A stretch of 55,949 bases of DNA from Candidatus Woesearchaeota archaeon (GCA_016932315.1 JAFGDD010000009.1:1-55949), one strand, 5' to 3'; shown: positions 43,415 to 51,455, counted from the stretch's first letter. Numbers and translations are program-made. Notes: a model not told the origin generated them from the letters alone.

Positions 43415-43768
43415 ATGTACAAAAGACACGATAATGACGAAGAATACGTTATTAAACCTAAGGATCTGATGGCAGATTTGATTACAGATGCTATGAGAGA
43501 ACGGAATAAGCAAGAAAGGCAGGAAAAACATTTTCAAAAAATCGCAGAAAAAGTAGAGCGCGACAAGAAGGAGCTAAGTGATATAGCAAAAGAAGCTCGA
43601 GAGATGAGGCAAAAAGCAGAATGGGCTGAGCAGAGAGCTGTCAGGGACCGCTATCCTGGCGCGAGGCATAATTGGCTCGGAGCAGCATATTTTTATGGAA
43701 AGCAAGCAGACATATTAGACCAGCATTATTTTAAGAGGGCAAAGGAATTAGATGAAGAAGATATTTAA
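43415..43768 (+). CDS. Small coiled-coil protein
   Basis: A 117-residue, highly charged helix-forming protein (RERNKQERQEKHFQKIAEKV...). It has its own TATA (TTATATAAAC) about 35 bases before ATG 43415. No family recognised. Confidence 0.65.
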   Translation: MYKRHDNDEEYVIKPKDLMADLITDAMRERNKQERQEKHFQKIAEKVERDKKELSDIAKEAREMRQKAEWAEQRAVRDRYPGARHNWLGAAYFYGKQADILDQHYFKRAKELDEEDI

Positions 43769-43783
43769 AATTTTCCGCAACCT

Positions 43784-43935
43784 TTATAAACATCCTCTTT
43801 TCTCATTCTGTTTACCAATGAGTTATGACGTTTTTAGACTGCATGTCTAAAAGCTGAGCGAGGTACAATTTCTGTTTGTATCTCATGATAGCATATAACC
43901 TATAAAATATATAGGCATAATGGAGGTAGAATAAT
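43784..43935 (+). promoter_or_regulatory. L7Ae promoter and structured leader
   Basis: CTTTATAAAC (~43784) predicts a leader of about 120 bases. It contains a TTTTAGAC/GTCTAAAA hairpin (43832-43852) and a second stem GAGGTACAA/TTGTATCTC (about 43859-43885) flanked by CTGA on the left and ATGA on the right. These are GA-rich strands that could make a kink-turn-like site, though a canonical kink-turn cannot be drawn cleanly. Archaeal L7Ae is known to bind kink-turns and, in some species, its own mRNA leader. Confidence 0.4.
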
Positions 43936-44247
43936 ATGAGCGAAAAAGCTTACGAAGCAGTTGAGATTGCTAGAAAAACAGGCAAGATTACCAAGGGTAC
44001 TAATGAAGTGACCAAGGCTATTGAGAAGGAAAAGGCAAAATTAGTCGTGATTGCAAAAGACGTTTCTCCACCAGAGATATTGATGCACATACCATTGCTT
44101 GCAAAGGAGAAAGGCATCGTTGTGGTCGAGGTTGACAAGAAGGATGACCTTGGAGCAGCAGCAGGGCTAAAAGTAGGCACTGCTAGCGTTGCAATCATCA
44201 AGGAAGGAGATGCCAAGGACCTGCTCAGAGAACTAGGAGTAAAGTAA
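43936..44247 (+). CDS. rpl7ae: Ribosomal protein L7Ae
   Basis: A 103-residue kink-turn-binding protein of the large subunit, box C/D sRNPs and RNase P in archaea. It has TGKITKGTNEVTKAIEK (RNA-contact helix), LVVIAKDVSPPEIL and the LGAAAGLKVGTASVAI end. It is a little short at the N-terminus but complete in the fold. First gene of the L7Ae-S28e-L24e-NDK-EF-2 cluster. Confidence 0.96.
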   Translation: MSEKAYEAVEIARKTGKITKGTNEVTKAIEKEKAKLVVIAKDVSPPEILMHIPLLAKEKGIVVVEVDKKDDLGAAAGLKVGTASVAIIKEGDAKDLLRELGVK

Positions 44248-44268
44248 TTATAATTATTGGTGATAAGA

Positions 44269-44325
44269 ATGGCTAACAAAAAACAAGTTTTTTGGAGCCC
44301 CAAAAATCGCGGAGGTGATTTTTGA
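44269..44325 (+). promoter_or_regulatory. Leader peptide/SD-hairpin cassette, S28e copy
   Basis: Eighteen codons ([18 protein letters not shown]) preceded by TTGGTGAT and ending in TGATG with the S28e start. It differs from the thermosome copy by one base, changing His14 to Arg and an A-U pair to a G-U pair in the SD hairpin AAAAATCGC-GGAG-GTGATTTTT, so the stem survives. Located 21 bases after the L7Ae stop. Confidence 0.8.
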
Positions 44326-44648
44326 TGGCTGAAAGAACAGAAAGGAAATCATTTAACAAGCGAGACGATGGAGCGCCTGCAGGCGGAAGCCGCCAAAGGC
44401 AGCAGGAAGGCCCTAAGGGAGGAGTTAATTTCTCACCGGCAGTGCCTGCCAGCGTCGAGGAAATAGTCGGAAGAACAGGCACAAGAGGAGAAGCAACCCA
44501 GGTCAGGTGCAAGGTGCTTGACGGCAGGGATAAGAGCAAGATTATCAGGCGGAACCTCAGGGGGCCAGTTCAGCTTGGGGATATACTAATGCTTAGGGAG
44601 ACAGAGATAGAAGCCAGGCCTCTTAACAAGGCAGGCAGGAATAAATAA
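44325..44648 (+). CDS. rps28e: Ribosomal protein S28e
   Basis: A 107-residue protein; the S28e OB-fold core is in the second half ([38 protein letters not shown], ending ETEIEARPL). A ~35-residue basic, Gly-rich N-terminal extension makes it longer than the usual ~70 residues. ATG 44325 is within the TGATG overlap of the leader frame. Confidence 0.95.
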   Translation: MAERTERKSFNKRDDGAPAGGSRQRQQEGPKGGVNFSPAVPASVEEIVGRTGTRGEATQVRCKVLDGRDKSKIIRRNLRGPVQLGDILMLRETEIEARPLNKAGRNK

Positions 44649-44661
44649 TTAGGTGATACTC

Positions 44662-44853
44662 ATGCCAAGATGTGATTTTTGCAGAAAAAGCATTGAGCCA
44701 GGAACTGGCAAGATGATAATCATGAACGACGGCAAAGTAGTTGACTTGTGCAGCACTAAGTGCGAGAAGAACATGTTCAAGCTTCGTAGGAAGCCAAGAA
44801 CAACCAGGTGGACTGTAGAATACGCCGCTGTCAAAAAAGGAATGAAGAAGTAG
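44662..44853 (+). CDS. rpl24e: Ribosomal protein L24e
   Basis: A 63-residue zinc-ribbon ribosomal protein: CDFC...CSTKCEKN binding motif and RKPRTTRWTVEY. ATG 44662 has AGGTGAT upstream; GTG 44653 in frame is unlikely. Part of the conserved S28e-L24e pair. Confidence 0.95.
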   Translation: MPRCDFCRKSIEPGTGKMIIMNDGKVVDLCSTKCEKNMFKLRRKPRTTRWTVEYAAVKKGMKK

Positions 44854-44859
44854 TTTGCT

Positions 44860-45150
44860 GTGAGTAAGATGAAGATTGAAAAAAAGGTTCAGCACAAATA
44901 CTTTAAAGCAATAACTGAGGGCAAGAAAAGATTCGAAGTCAGATTGGCTGATTTTAAGTGCAAGCCAGGAGATGTAATCGTGCTCAAAGAGCAGGACGCA
45001 AAGACAAATAAAATCACAGGAAAAAAAATTGATTGTGAAGTGCTTTACAAGCTGAACACAAAATCAGTAACCAAATATTACTCAAAAAAAGACATTGACA
45101 AGTACGGACTATTAATATTAGGGATAAGAAAGCATTACAAGTTTAAGTGA
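44860..45150 (+). CDS. ASCH/DUF3850-like small protein
   Basis: A 96-residue protein resembling the PUA-like ASCH/DUF3850 fold: KVQHKYFKAITEGKKRFEVRLADFKCKPGDVIVLKEQD, then a strand-rich end. Such domains are thought to bind RNA or nucleotides. It starts six bases after L24e (GTG 44860; ATG 44869 alternative), so it belongs to the ribosomal operon, where it is not a usual member. Confidence 0.75.
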   Translation: MSKMKIEKKVQHKYFKAITEGKKRFEVRLADFKCKPGDVIVLKEQDAKTNKITGKKIDCEVLYKLNTKSVTKYYSKKDIDKYGLLILGIRKHYKFK

Positions 45151-45222
45151 ATGCCCGCCGCATAGGCGCCTAAAATTATTTTTACGTTTTAAAATTTAAT
45201 TTAAGAAAAAACTAACGAACGG

Positions 45223-45335
45223 AAAAAATCGCGAGTGGGAGCCCGTACGGCGCATCCCCACACACAGCAACCATCGTGCAAGTCATTCGCACTTGCTCAT
45301 TACGTTGCACTTGTTGCAGGTTGCCGCGATTTTTT
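45223..45335 (+). repeat. Multi-hairpin element before ndk
   Basis: Perfect 11-base arms AAAAAATCGCG (45223-45233) and 45325-45335. Inside is GTGGGAGCCCGTACGGCGCA (a G-run, then CCGTACGG), closed by TCCCCAC, and GTGCAA...TTGCAC stems. The arms share AAAATCGCG with the element at 39209 and with the S28e leader hairpin. The ribosome binding site GAGGTG follows five bases after the right arm. A TATA-like TTTTAAAATTTAA lies at 45187-45199, so the element should be in the ndk leader. Confidence 0.75.
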
Positions 45336-45352
45336 CAAATGAGGTGTTAACC

Positions 45353-45844
45353 ATGATCGAGAGAACGCTTGTCTTAATCAAGCCCGATGGTGTGCAGAGA
45401 GGACTGATAGGTAAGATTATTACCAGGTTTGAGGATGTCGGGTTTAAGATTGTCGGAATGAAAATGGTGTGGTCTGATGAGGAGTTTGCAAAGAAGCACT
45501 ACACAGAAGACCTGGCCAAGAGGAGAGGAGAGCATGTGCGAAAGTACATGACAGACTTCCTGATGCTAGGGCCTGTTGTCGCCATTGCCATCGAAGGAGT
45601 TGACGCGATTGATAATGTGAGGAAAATGGTTGGAGCCACTGAGCCAAAAACAGCCCTGCCCGGCACTATAAGGGGAGACTTCACTCATGTAAGCTATTCT
45701 CATTGCGACGAGAAAAACCAGGGAGTAAGAAATGTCATCCACGCCTCTGCTGACAAAAAGGATGCAGAGTACGAAGTCAACTTGTGGTTCAGCGCAAAAG
45801 AGTTGCATACTTACAAGACAGTGCATGACATTCATGTGCTTTAA
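45353..45844 (+). CDS. ndk: Nucleoside diphosphate kinase
   Basis: A 163-residue enzyme exchanging phosphate between NTPs and NDPs. It has TLVLIKPDGVQRGLIG, the hexamer/active-site stretch and the catalytic His in HASADK (IRGDFTHVSYSHCDEKNQ, then NVIHASADKKDAEYEV). ATG 45353 with GAGGTG upstream. Part of the L7Ae-to-EF-2 cluster conserved in archaea. Confidence 0.96.
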   Translation: MIERTLVLIKPDGVQRGLIGKIITRFEDVGFKIVGMKMVWSDEEFAKKHYTEDLAKRRGEHVRKYMTDFLMLGPVVAIAIEGVDAIDNVRKMVGATEPKTALPGTIRGDFTHVSYSHCDEKNQGVRNVIHASADKKDAEYEVNLWFSAKELHTYKTVHDIHVL

Positions 45845-45904
45845 TGTACTATAATATTAATTATTTTAATGATAACAAAATAAGACAATAAAGGTGATTT
45901 TGAT

Positions 45905-48112
45905 ATGGGAGAAAAGATGAATGACAGGATTGGAAGGATTATGAAGGATCCTCAGCATATAAGAAATATCTGCACTAGCGCGCACATTCACCACGGCAAG
46001 ACGGCTTTTACAGACAACTTGCTGGCAGCTTCTGGATTAATGGCTGAGAAATTTGCAGGAGACCTGGACAAGGGAATGGCTACCTGGCAGCACTCAGACG
46101 AGCAGGAGAGACTCTTAACAGTCGACGCTGCTAATGTTTCAATGGTGCACGACTACCAGGAAAAAGAATACCTTATCAACTTAATAGATACTCCAGGACA
46201 CGTTGATTTTGGAGGAAACGTCACCAGGGCTATGAGAGCTATTGACGGAACAATAGTGTTGGTTTGCGGCTCAGAAGGAATTATGCCTCAGACAGAAACA
46301 GTTATCAAGCAGGCACTAAGAGAAAGAGTTAAGCCAGTCTTATTCATAAACAAAGTTGACAGACTGATAAAAGAGCTTCAGCTTCCGCCTGAAAAAATCC
46401 AGGAAAGGATTGCAAAAATAATTATTGAGTTTAACCAGCTCATAGAGGACATTGCAGAGCCAGATTACAGGCAAAAGTGGAAGGTTAATGCTGCTGATGG
46501 AAGCGTTGCGTTCGGAAGCGCAAGGGACAACTGGGCATTATCCATTCCTTACATGCAAAAAAAGAATATCAAGTTCGCAGAAGTGTTGGATGGCTACAAG
46601 ATAGAGAATCCTGAGGAGAGAAAGCAGTTCTTCTGGGAAAAAGCCCCTCTTTACGAGGTAATCATGGACATGGTAGTAAAGCACTTGCCCAACCCATTAG
46701 AAGCCCAGCCTTACAGGGTTCCTAAGATATGGCATGGAGAGCCAGAGTCAGCATTAGGGCAGGGAATGCTCAAGTGCGACCCTAATGGCAAACTATCCTT
46801 CTGCATCACCAGAGTTCTTATAGATCCTAAGACTAACAGGGAAATAAGTGCCGGCAGGCTTTACAGCGGAACCATGAAGGAAGGCATGACAGTCTACCTT
46901 AACATGCAAAAAAAGCAGCAGAGGATACAGAATGTTTACATGTACGTCGGAATAAAGAATGAATCATTTGATAATGTGCCTTCAGGCAATGTTCTTGCAA
47001 TCGGAGGAATAGACGGCTATGCTGGAGAAACCATAACAGAAGAGCCTGACCAGCCATTCGAGGAGTTGAAGCACATTTTTGAGCCAGTCATCACCAAGTC
47101 AGTCAGGGTTGTGAACACATCAGATCTGCCCAAGCTTGTCGAGGTTTTGAGAAGGGTAGCTAAGGAAGATCCGAGCATCAAGATAGAAATTCACGAGGAG
47201 ACAGGAGAAAACCTGATGAGCGGCATGGGAGAGCTTCACCTAGAAATTGTGGAGAACAGGATAGTGACTGAGAAAGGGCTTAAGATTCAGACATCAGCGC
47301 CAATAGTTGTTTACAGGGAGTCAATAACTGCAAAATCTCCAGAAGTAGAAGGAAAATCTCCTAACAAGCACAACAAGTTCTACTTTGTAGTCGAGCCTGT
47401 CAGCGACGAAATCTACAATGCAATCAAGGAAGGAAAAATACCTGAGACCAGACCGAAAAAGAAAGACCTTGTTCTCAAGAACGCATTAGTCGAGTTCGGC
47501 ATGGATTCCAAGGAGGCAGAAAGCGTCAAGGATGTCTACAAAGGCAACATATTCGTTGATGCTACAAGGGGACAAGTATACCTTGGAGAAGTCATAGAGA
47601 TGATTATTGACATGTTCGAGGACGTTATGAACGGCGGACCGCTTGCAAGGGAGCCTTGCATCAAGGTCAAGGTTTCACTCATGGACATGAAGCTGCACGA
47701 GGACGCAATCCACAGAGGACCTGCCCAAGTCTACCCTGCAGTCAGGGACGGAATAAGGGATGCTATGATGCTAGCAAGGCCTATTATGTTCGAGCCCAAA
47801 CAAGTCCAACTCATCGAAGCTCCAATTGATTATATGAGCGACATCTCAAAGCTGGTGCACAACAAGAGAGGCCAGCTGCTAGAGATGCACCAAGAAGGCA
47901 ACATGGTGGCTGTCAAGGGAAAATTGCCAGTAGCCGAGCTATTGGGATGGAGCAATGATTTGAGAAGCGCAACATCCGGAAGAGGAGTATCTTCGCTTGT
48001 AGACCAGACATTCGAGAGAATGCCTGATGAGCTCCAGGAAAAAGTCAAGAAGCAGATAAGGAGCAGGAAAGGAATTGCTATTGACGCAGAAGTTGCCAAG
48101 GGAAGCGGCTAA
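45905..48112 (+). CDS. fusA: Elongation factor 2
   Basis: A 735-residue translocase GTPase. G1 AHIHHGKTAFTDNLL, G3 DTPGHVDFGG, G4 NKVD, and the domain IV tip HEDAIHRGPAQVYPAVRDGI, where the His to be converted to diphthamide is expected in the following ~AIHRGP region. ATG 45905 has AAAGGTGAT upstream. Followed by AT-rich intergenic DNA. Confidence 0.97.
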   Translation: MGEKMNDRIGRIMKDPQHIRNICTSAHIHHGKTAFTDNLLAASGLMAEKFAGDLDKGMATWQHSDEQERLLTVDAANVSMVHDYQEKEYLINLIDTPGHVDFGGNVTRAMRAIDGTIVLVCGSEGIMPQTETVIKQALRERVKPVLFINKVDRLIKELQLPPEKIQERIAKIIIEFNQLIEDIAEPDYRQKWKVNAADGSVAFGSARDNWALSIPYMQKKNIKFAEVLDGYKIENPEERKQFFWEKAPLYEVIMDMVVKHLPNPLEAQPYRVPKIWHGEPESALGQGMLKCDPNGKLSFCITRVLIDPKTNREISAGRLYSGTMKEGMTVYLNMQKKQQRIQNVYMYVGIKNESFDNVPSGNVLAIGGIDGYAGETITEEPDQPFEELKHIFEPVITKSVRVVNTSDLPKLVEVLRRVAKEDPSIKIEIHEETGENLMSGMGELHLEIVENRIVTEKGLKIQTSAPIVVYRESITAKSPEVEGKSPNKHNKFYFVVEPVSDEIYNAIKEGKIPETRPKKKDLVLKNALVEFGMDSKEAESVKDVYKGNIFVDATRGQVYLGEVIEMIIDMFEDVMNGGPLAREPCIKVKVSLMDMKLHEDAIHRGPAQVYPAVRDGIRDAMMLARPIMFEPKQVQLIEAPIDYMSDISKLVHNKRGQLLEMHQEGNMVAVKGKLPVAELLGWSNDLRSATSGRGVSSLVDQTFERMPDELQEKVKKQIRSRKGIAIDAEVAKGSG

Positions 48113-48160
48113 AAATATTATTTTATTATTTTTATTCATCAATTTTTTATTATTCGCATC
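48113..48160 (+). terminator. T-rich terminator region after EF-2
   Basis: Runs of four to six T (TTTTATTATTTTT, then AATTTTTTATTATT) directly after the stop codon, as expected for archaeal oligo-T termination. Confidence 0.45.
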
Positions 48161-48181
48161 TAAAACATCGGAGTTGATAAA

Positions 48182-48700
48182 ATGCCAAAGAAATCAGAAA
48201 ATACAGGGAATAAGGAAGCAAAGATAGAAAAGAGTAATGCTAATGATAAGCCATCATCATCCGGAGCAGTTGTTGTCAAGAGCGGAGACAAGGTCAAAGT
48301 GGAATACACAGGGACTTTTGACGATGGAAAAGTGTTTGACAGCTCAGAGAAGCACGGAGCGCCGCTAGAATTCGAGGTCGGCAAGGGCATGATCATTCCT
48401 GGATTTGAGAAAGGAGTTATCGGCATGAAGAAGGGAGAGGAAAAAACTATTCACCTAGAGCCATGCGATGCTTACGGCGACCACAATCCCCAGCTTATCA
48501 AGAAAGTGCTTAGAGATCAATTGCCCCCAGGCCAGGAGCCAAAGCCAGGTATGTTCCTGGTAATCAACCTGCCTAATGGCGCGCAGTTCCCTGCAAGGCT
48601 GACAGAAGTTAATGAGAAGGAAGTCACACTGGACCTCAACCACCCCTTGGCAGGCAAGTGCTTAAACTTCAAGTTCAAGATTGTGGAAGTGAATGCTTAA
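48182..48700 (+). CDS. FKBP-type peptidyl-prolyl isomerase (SlyD-like)
   Basis: A 172-residue protein: charged N-terminal tail, FKBP core (KVEYTGTFDDGKVFDSSEKH, GKGMIIPGFEKGVIGMKKGE, AYGDHNP) with the inserted flap domain typical of archaeal short FKBPs and SlyD, returning at DLNHPLAGKCLNF. It assists folding, including near-ribosome chaperoning. Located right after EF-2. Followed by T-runs (48701-48740). Confidence 0.94.
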   Translation: MPKKSENTGNKEAKIEKSNANDKPSSSGAVVVKSGDKVKVEYTGTFDDGKVFDSSEKHGAPLEFEVGKGMIIPGFEKGVIGMKKGEEKTIHLEPCDAYGDHNPQLIKKVLRDQLPPGQEPKPGMFLVINLPNGAQFPARLTEVNEKEVTLDLNHPLAGKCLNFKFKIVEVNA

Positions 48701-48770
48701 ATAGTTATTTTATTTTTTTGTTGTTAATTATTTTTTATTAACATTTATAAAAAGACTTCTATTACTAATC

Positions 48771-49322
48771 ATGGCCATAATGGTTAGGAACAAAAAAAAT
48801 CCAGAGATCAAGGATACAGAGATTGAGAATATTATGGGCTATGATTCTATTAAGAGCAGGCTTAAATTTGATATTTCAATATTTACAGAGGATTGGATGA
48901 GGATAAACAAGGAGGATTTGAAAGGCATTTTTAATTTGATGAATGAATGCGGACTCACTGCTTATTTCTTGCATTATTATAGACAGACAAAATACATAAG
49001 GTATGATATTTTAGAGAAGAATACCCAATCAGGAGAGCAGACCAGGGAATGGCTTGAGAATATAGTGGCAGATTTAATCTGGTCTGGATTTGGAAGGCAG
49101 GCCAGCACGGAATATGATCACAACAGGTTTGAAGGATTTAACAAGCTCATCAAGTGGGCCAAGCATGTCGAGCCCCTTACATGCATTAACTTGTCTTATG
49201 CTGACGAAAGCAAGGTTGCAAGTTACACCTTTTTCCTACAGAATTTTCCTAGGAATAATCCTAAAAGGCATTATGGCGAAAACCAGCCCACTTTCTATTT
49301 CAGAGACAGAATAACAAGATGA
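48771..49322 (+). CDS. Hypothetical protein
   Basis: A 183-residue soluble protein with many aromatics (YFLHYYRQTKYIRYDIL) and no recognised family. ATG 48771 is about 25 bases after ATTTATAAAAAG, so probably leaderless. The gap after it (49323-49502) has short direct repeats (CTAAATAACCAT twice; TTAGTAGATT twice) and no gene. Confidence 0.65.
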   Translation: MAIMVRNKKNPEIKDTEIENIMGYDSIKSRLKFDISIFTEDWMRINKEDLKGIFNLMNECGLTAYFLHYYRQTKYIRYDILEKNTQSGEQTREWLENIVADLIWSGFGRQASTEYDHNRFEGFNKLIKWAKHVEPLTCINLSYADESKVASYTFFLQNFPRNNPKRHYGENQPTFYFRDRITR

Positions 49323-49502
49323 TATGATAATATCAAACAAGGACCTTTTCTAAATAACCATGATAGTCTCTAAATAACCATTATTATAATTAGTAGATTT
49401 ATCATTAGTAGATTATATTATCTTATAAACTTCTAAATCGTTACCCTTATAAAGTAGTTAAATATAAAAACATTTAAAAATCAGCAAGCATTCCGAGCAA
49501 GC

Positions 49503-50177
49503 ATGAAGCTCTTCAAGAAAAAGGAAAAAAGCACTTGGTCACCAACAACAGCCAGCCCACTGGAAAAAATCGTAAAATATGCTGCGCCAATAGGCGTGAT
49601 AGCGCTGGAAACGCCTCTTCATGAAGGATTGCATGCACTAACTGCAAAAGTTCTCCCACAAGTGGGGTGCTCAGGCGTAGTGCTAAGCCAAAGCAAATGG
49701 TATGCGCCAATATTCAAATACCTAACATTAGGATTCTACAAAACAGCAGATTTACCAGCCAATGTAGCAGGCTACGCCCAAATAACGCATTCCGACAGCT
49801 TCCTGGGAAACCTTGGCCAAGCCTTAACATCAGCAGCCCCTGAAATCGCAACCATGACCCTTGGGTTGTACTGGATAAAGAAAGGAATTGAAAACATAAG
49901 CGAGAAAAGCAAAAGGCTTTACTCCATGGTAAACGCTTACTGCGGCCTCACACTAACAACAGCAGCCCTCAACTATATGAACTACAGCACTCTCCAACCA
50001 GAAAAAGGCCAGGACCATGTCAATTTCACAGAAGGAATTCTGAAAATGTTCCACCTGCCAGCCAGCCTCGCCACTTACGTCACATTCCTGGGCTCAGCAG
50101 CAATGTTTGCAGGCTCACTCTACCTGACACGCTTATTCTCACACAAAAAAGACAAGGACTTATTCCTCGGAGGCTAA
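49503..50177 (+). CDS. Putative membrane metalloprotease (HExxH)
   Basis: A 224-residue membrane protein with HEGLH at residues 40-44 in ALETPLHEGLHALT at the start of a hydrophobic segment, like M50-type or DUF3267 intramembrane zinc peptidases. Later helices include the stretch around EIATMTLGLYWIKKG and SLATYVTFLGSAAMFAGSLY. A third ligand (Asp/Glu) cannot be assigned with confidence. It is the first gene of a run with five small tagged genes beginning six bases later. Confidence 0.75.
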   Translation: MKLFKKKEKSTWSPTTASPLEKIVKYAAPIGVIALETPLHEGLHALTAKVLPQVGCSGVVLSQSKWYAPIFKYLTLGFYKTADLPANVAGYAQITHSDSFLGNLGQALTSAAPEIATMTLGLYWIKKGIENISEKSKRLYSMVNAYCGLTLTTAALNYMNYSTLQPEKGQDHVNFTEGILKMFHLPASLATYVTFLGSAAMFAGSLYLTRLFSHKKDKDLFLGG

Positions 50178-50183
50178 AATAAA

Positions 50184-50405
50184 ATGGCGATAGGGGATAT
50201 ACTCAAAAAAACAGGAGAGGAAAGAGAACAAGAAGAGAAAGAGCTAGATGAAAAAATAAACTCGCACCTTGCAAAATCAGAAGACGAGTTGAAGATCATG
50301 GTAACCCAATCAGGAGATTTTAATGTAGAATACGGAATAAGGGCTTTGTACGAATCAAATAAAGCAATAATCGAACTGCTAAAAGAAATATATAAGAGGA
50401 TATAA
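50184..50405 (+). CDS. Tagged small protein 1 of tandem array
   Basis: 73 residues: N-terminal tag AIGDILKKTGEEREQEE, variable centre, and C-terminal helix SNKAIIELLKEIYKRI. The tag and helix are shared by the following genes. Its last codons include AAGAGGATA, and an 18-bp tandem copy of this end (50391-50408 and 50409-50426) provides the ribosome binding site for the next gene. All-helical and probably self-associating. Confidence 0.75.
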   Translation: MAIGDILKKTGEEREQEEKELDEKINSHLAKSEDELKIMVTQSGDFNVEYGIRALYESNKAIIELLKEIYKRI

Positions 50406-50425
50406 GAATATAAGAGGATATAAGA

Positions 50426-50695
50426 ATGGCAGGAATCAAAGACATACTCAAACCAACAGAAGAAGAAAAAGGAAGAGATGATATAATAAGAAACTTTCTT
50501 AAGGAAGCTGAAATGCATGAGCAAGATTCGATACAAATACTAAAGGTAGCACAAAGCTATAATAAAACAAGCCAGGTATCTCATGCCAAAATGACGTATC
50601 ACGGCATAGACGCATTATCAGAAGCTATGAATTCACTCCAGAAACAGAATAAGGCAATGTTAGAAATGATAAAAGAATTATACAGAAGGTTATGA
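50426..50695 (+). CDS. Tagged small protein 2 of tandem array
   Basis: 89 residues: tag AGIKDILKPTEEEKGRDD, helical centre, and end SLQKQNKAMLEMIKELYRRL. Closest to members 4 and 5. Its stop overlaps a possible ATG of the next gene (ATGA at 50692). Confidence 0.75.
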   Translation: MAGIKDILKPTEEEKGRDDIIRNFLKEAEMHEQDSIQILKVAQSYNKTSQVSHAKMTYHGIDALSEAMNSLQKQNKAMLEMIKELYRRL

Positions 50696-50697
50696 AA

Positions 50698-51174
50698 ATG
50701 ACAGGAATCAAAGACATACTCAAGCCAATGGAAGGAGAAGAAGGGAGAGAAAAAATTAATGAAACTGAAAAATTTCCTGAGGATTGGCAGATAAAATTAC
50801 CAAGCGGCGTGGTTGTAATGTTAACAGAATACAAAGTAATTAATTCGAAAACAGACAGGTTCGGAATCAGTAATAATCCGTTAATCTCATCACAAGGAGA
50901 AATAACTATTGACTTTAAATGGGTTTTCTCTGAGAACTGGGGGGAGATAAGTGGTAAAGACAGAACGTGGGAGCACGAATTGGGACTATGGAAATACGTC
51001 AGAGAAGAAACAGGCTTCCTGCTGGTCGCAGGAGAAACAGGCTGGGATGGGGATAAAACAGTTATAGACAAGAATTATTTTAGAAAAGTTGACCTTGCAT
51101 CAAGCAATCATACAACAATCAGAAAGGCACTTGACCTATTCAAGGAATATTATGATATTGGACGAGATTGTTAG
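50698..51174 (+). CDS. Tagged protein 3: shared tag on a different domain
   Basis: 158 residues from ATG 50698 (ATG 50692 also possible): it carries the tag TGIKDILKPMEGEEGRE but then an unrelated, beta-rich and tryptophan-containing domain (DWQIKLPSGVVVMLTEYKVI, FKWVFSENWGEISGKDRTW) and lacks the C-terminal KAIIELIKELY helix. It shows that the tag is a separable module. Domain function unknown. Confidence 0.75.
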   Translation: MTGIKDILKPMEGEEGREKINETEKFPEDWQIKLPSGVVVMLTEYKVINSKTDRFGISNNPLISSQGEITIDFKWVFSENWGEISGKDRTWEHELGLWKYVREETGFLLVAGETGWDGDKTVIDKNYFRKVDLASSNHTTIRKALDLFKEYYDIGRDC

Positions 51175-51183
51175 AGGAGAAAA

Positions 51184-51453
51184 ATGACTGGAATAAAAGA
51201 CATACTAAAGCCAACAGAAGATGAAAAAGAAGAATCCGAGCAAAGAATAAAAGAGATAGAAAGACTCTTAAAAAAATCTGAAGAGTATGAATCATCAGCA
51301 AATCGTCAGCTGGAAAACGCTGGCGGATCATACCGATCAGACCACCAAAAGCTTTGGGATGGGGAACAAGCTATCTATACTGCAATACAATCACTGCAGA
51401 AACAAAATAAGGCAATCATTGAGCTGATAAAAGAATTATACAAGAGGATATGA
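51184..51453 (+). CDS. Tagged small protein 4 of tandem array
   Basis: 89 residues: tag TGIKDILKPTEDEKEESE, centre, and end SLQKQNKAIIELIKELYKRI, almost the same end as member 2. GAGGAG precedes ATG 51184. Its last codons GAGGATA again act as ribosome binding site for the next gene. Confidence 0.75.
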   Translation: MTGIKDILKPTEDEKEESEQRIKEIERLLKKSEEYESSANRQLENAGGSYRSDHQKLWDGEQAIYTAIQSLQKQNKAIIELIKELYKRI

Positions 51454-51455
51454 TT

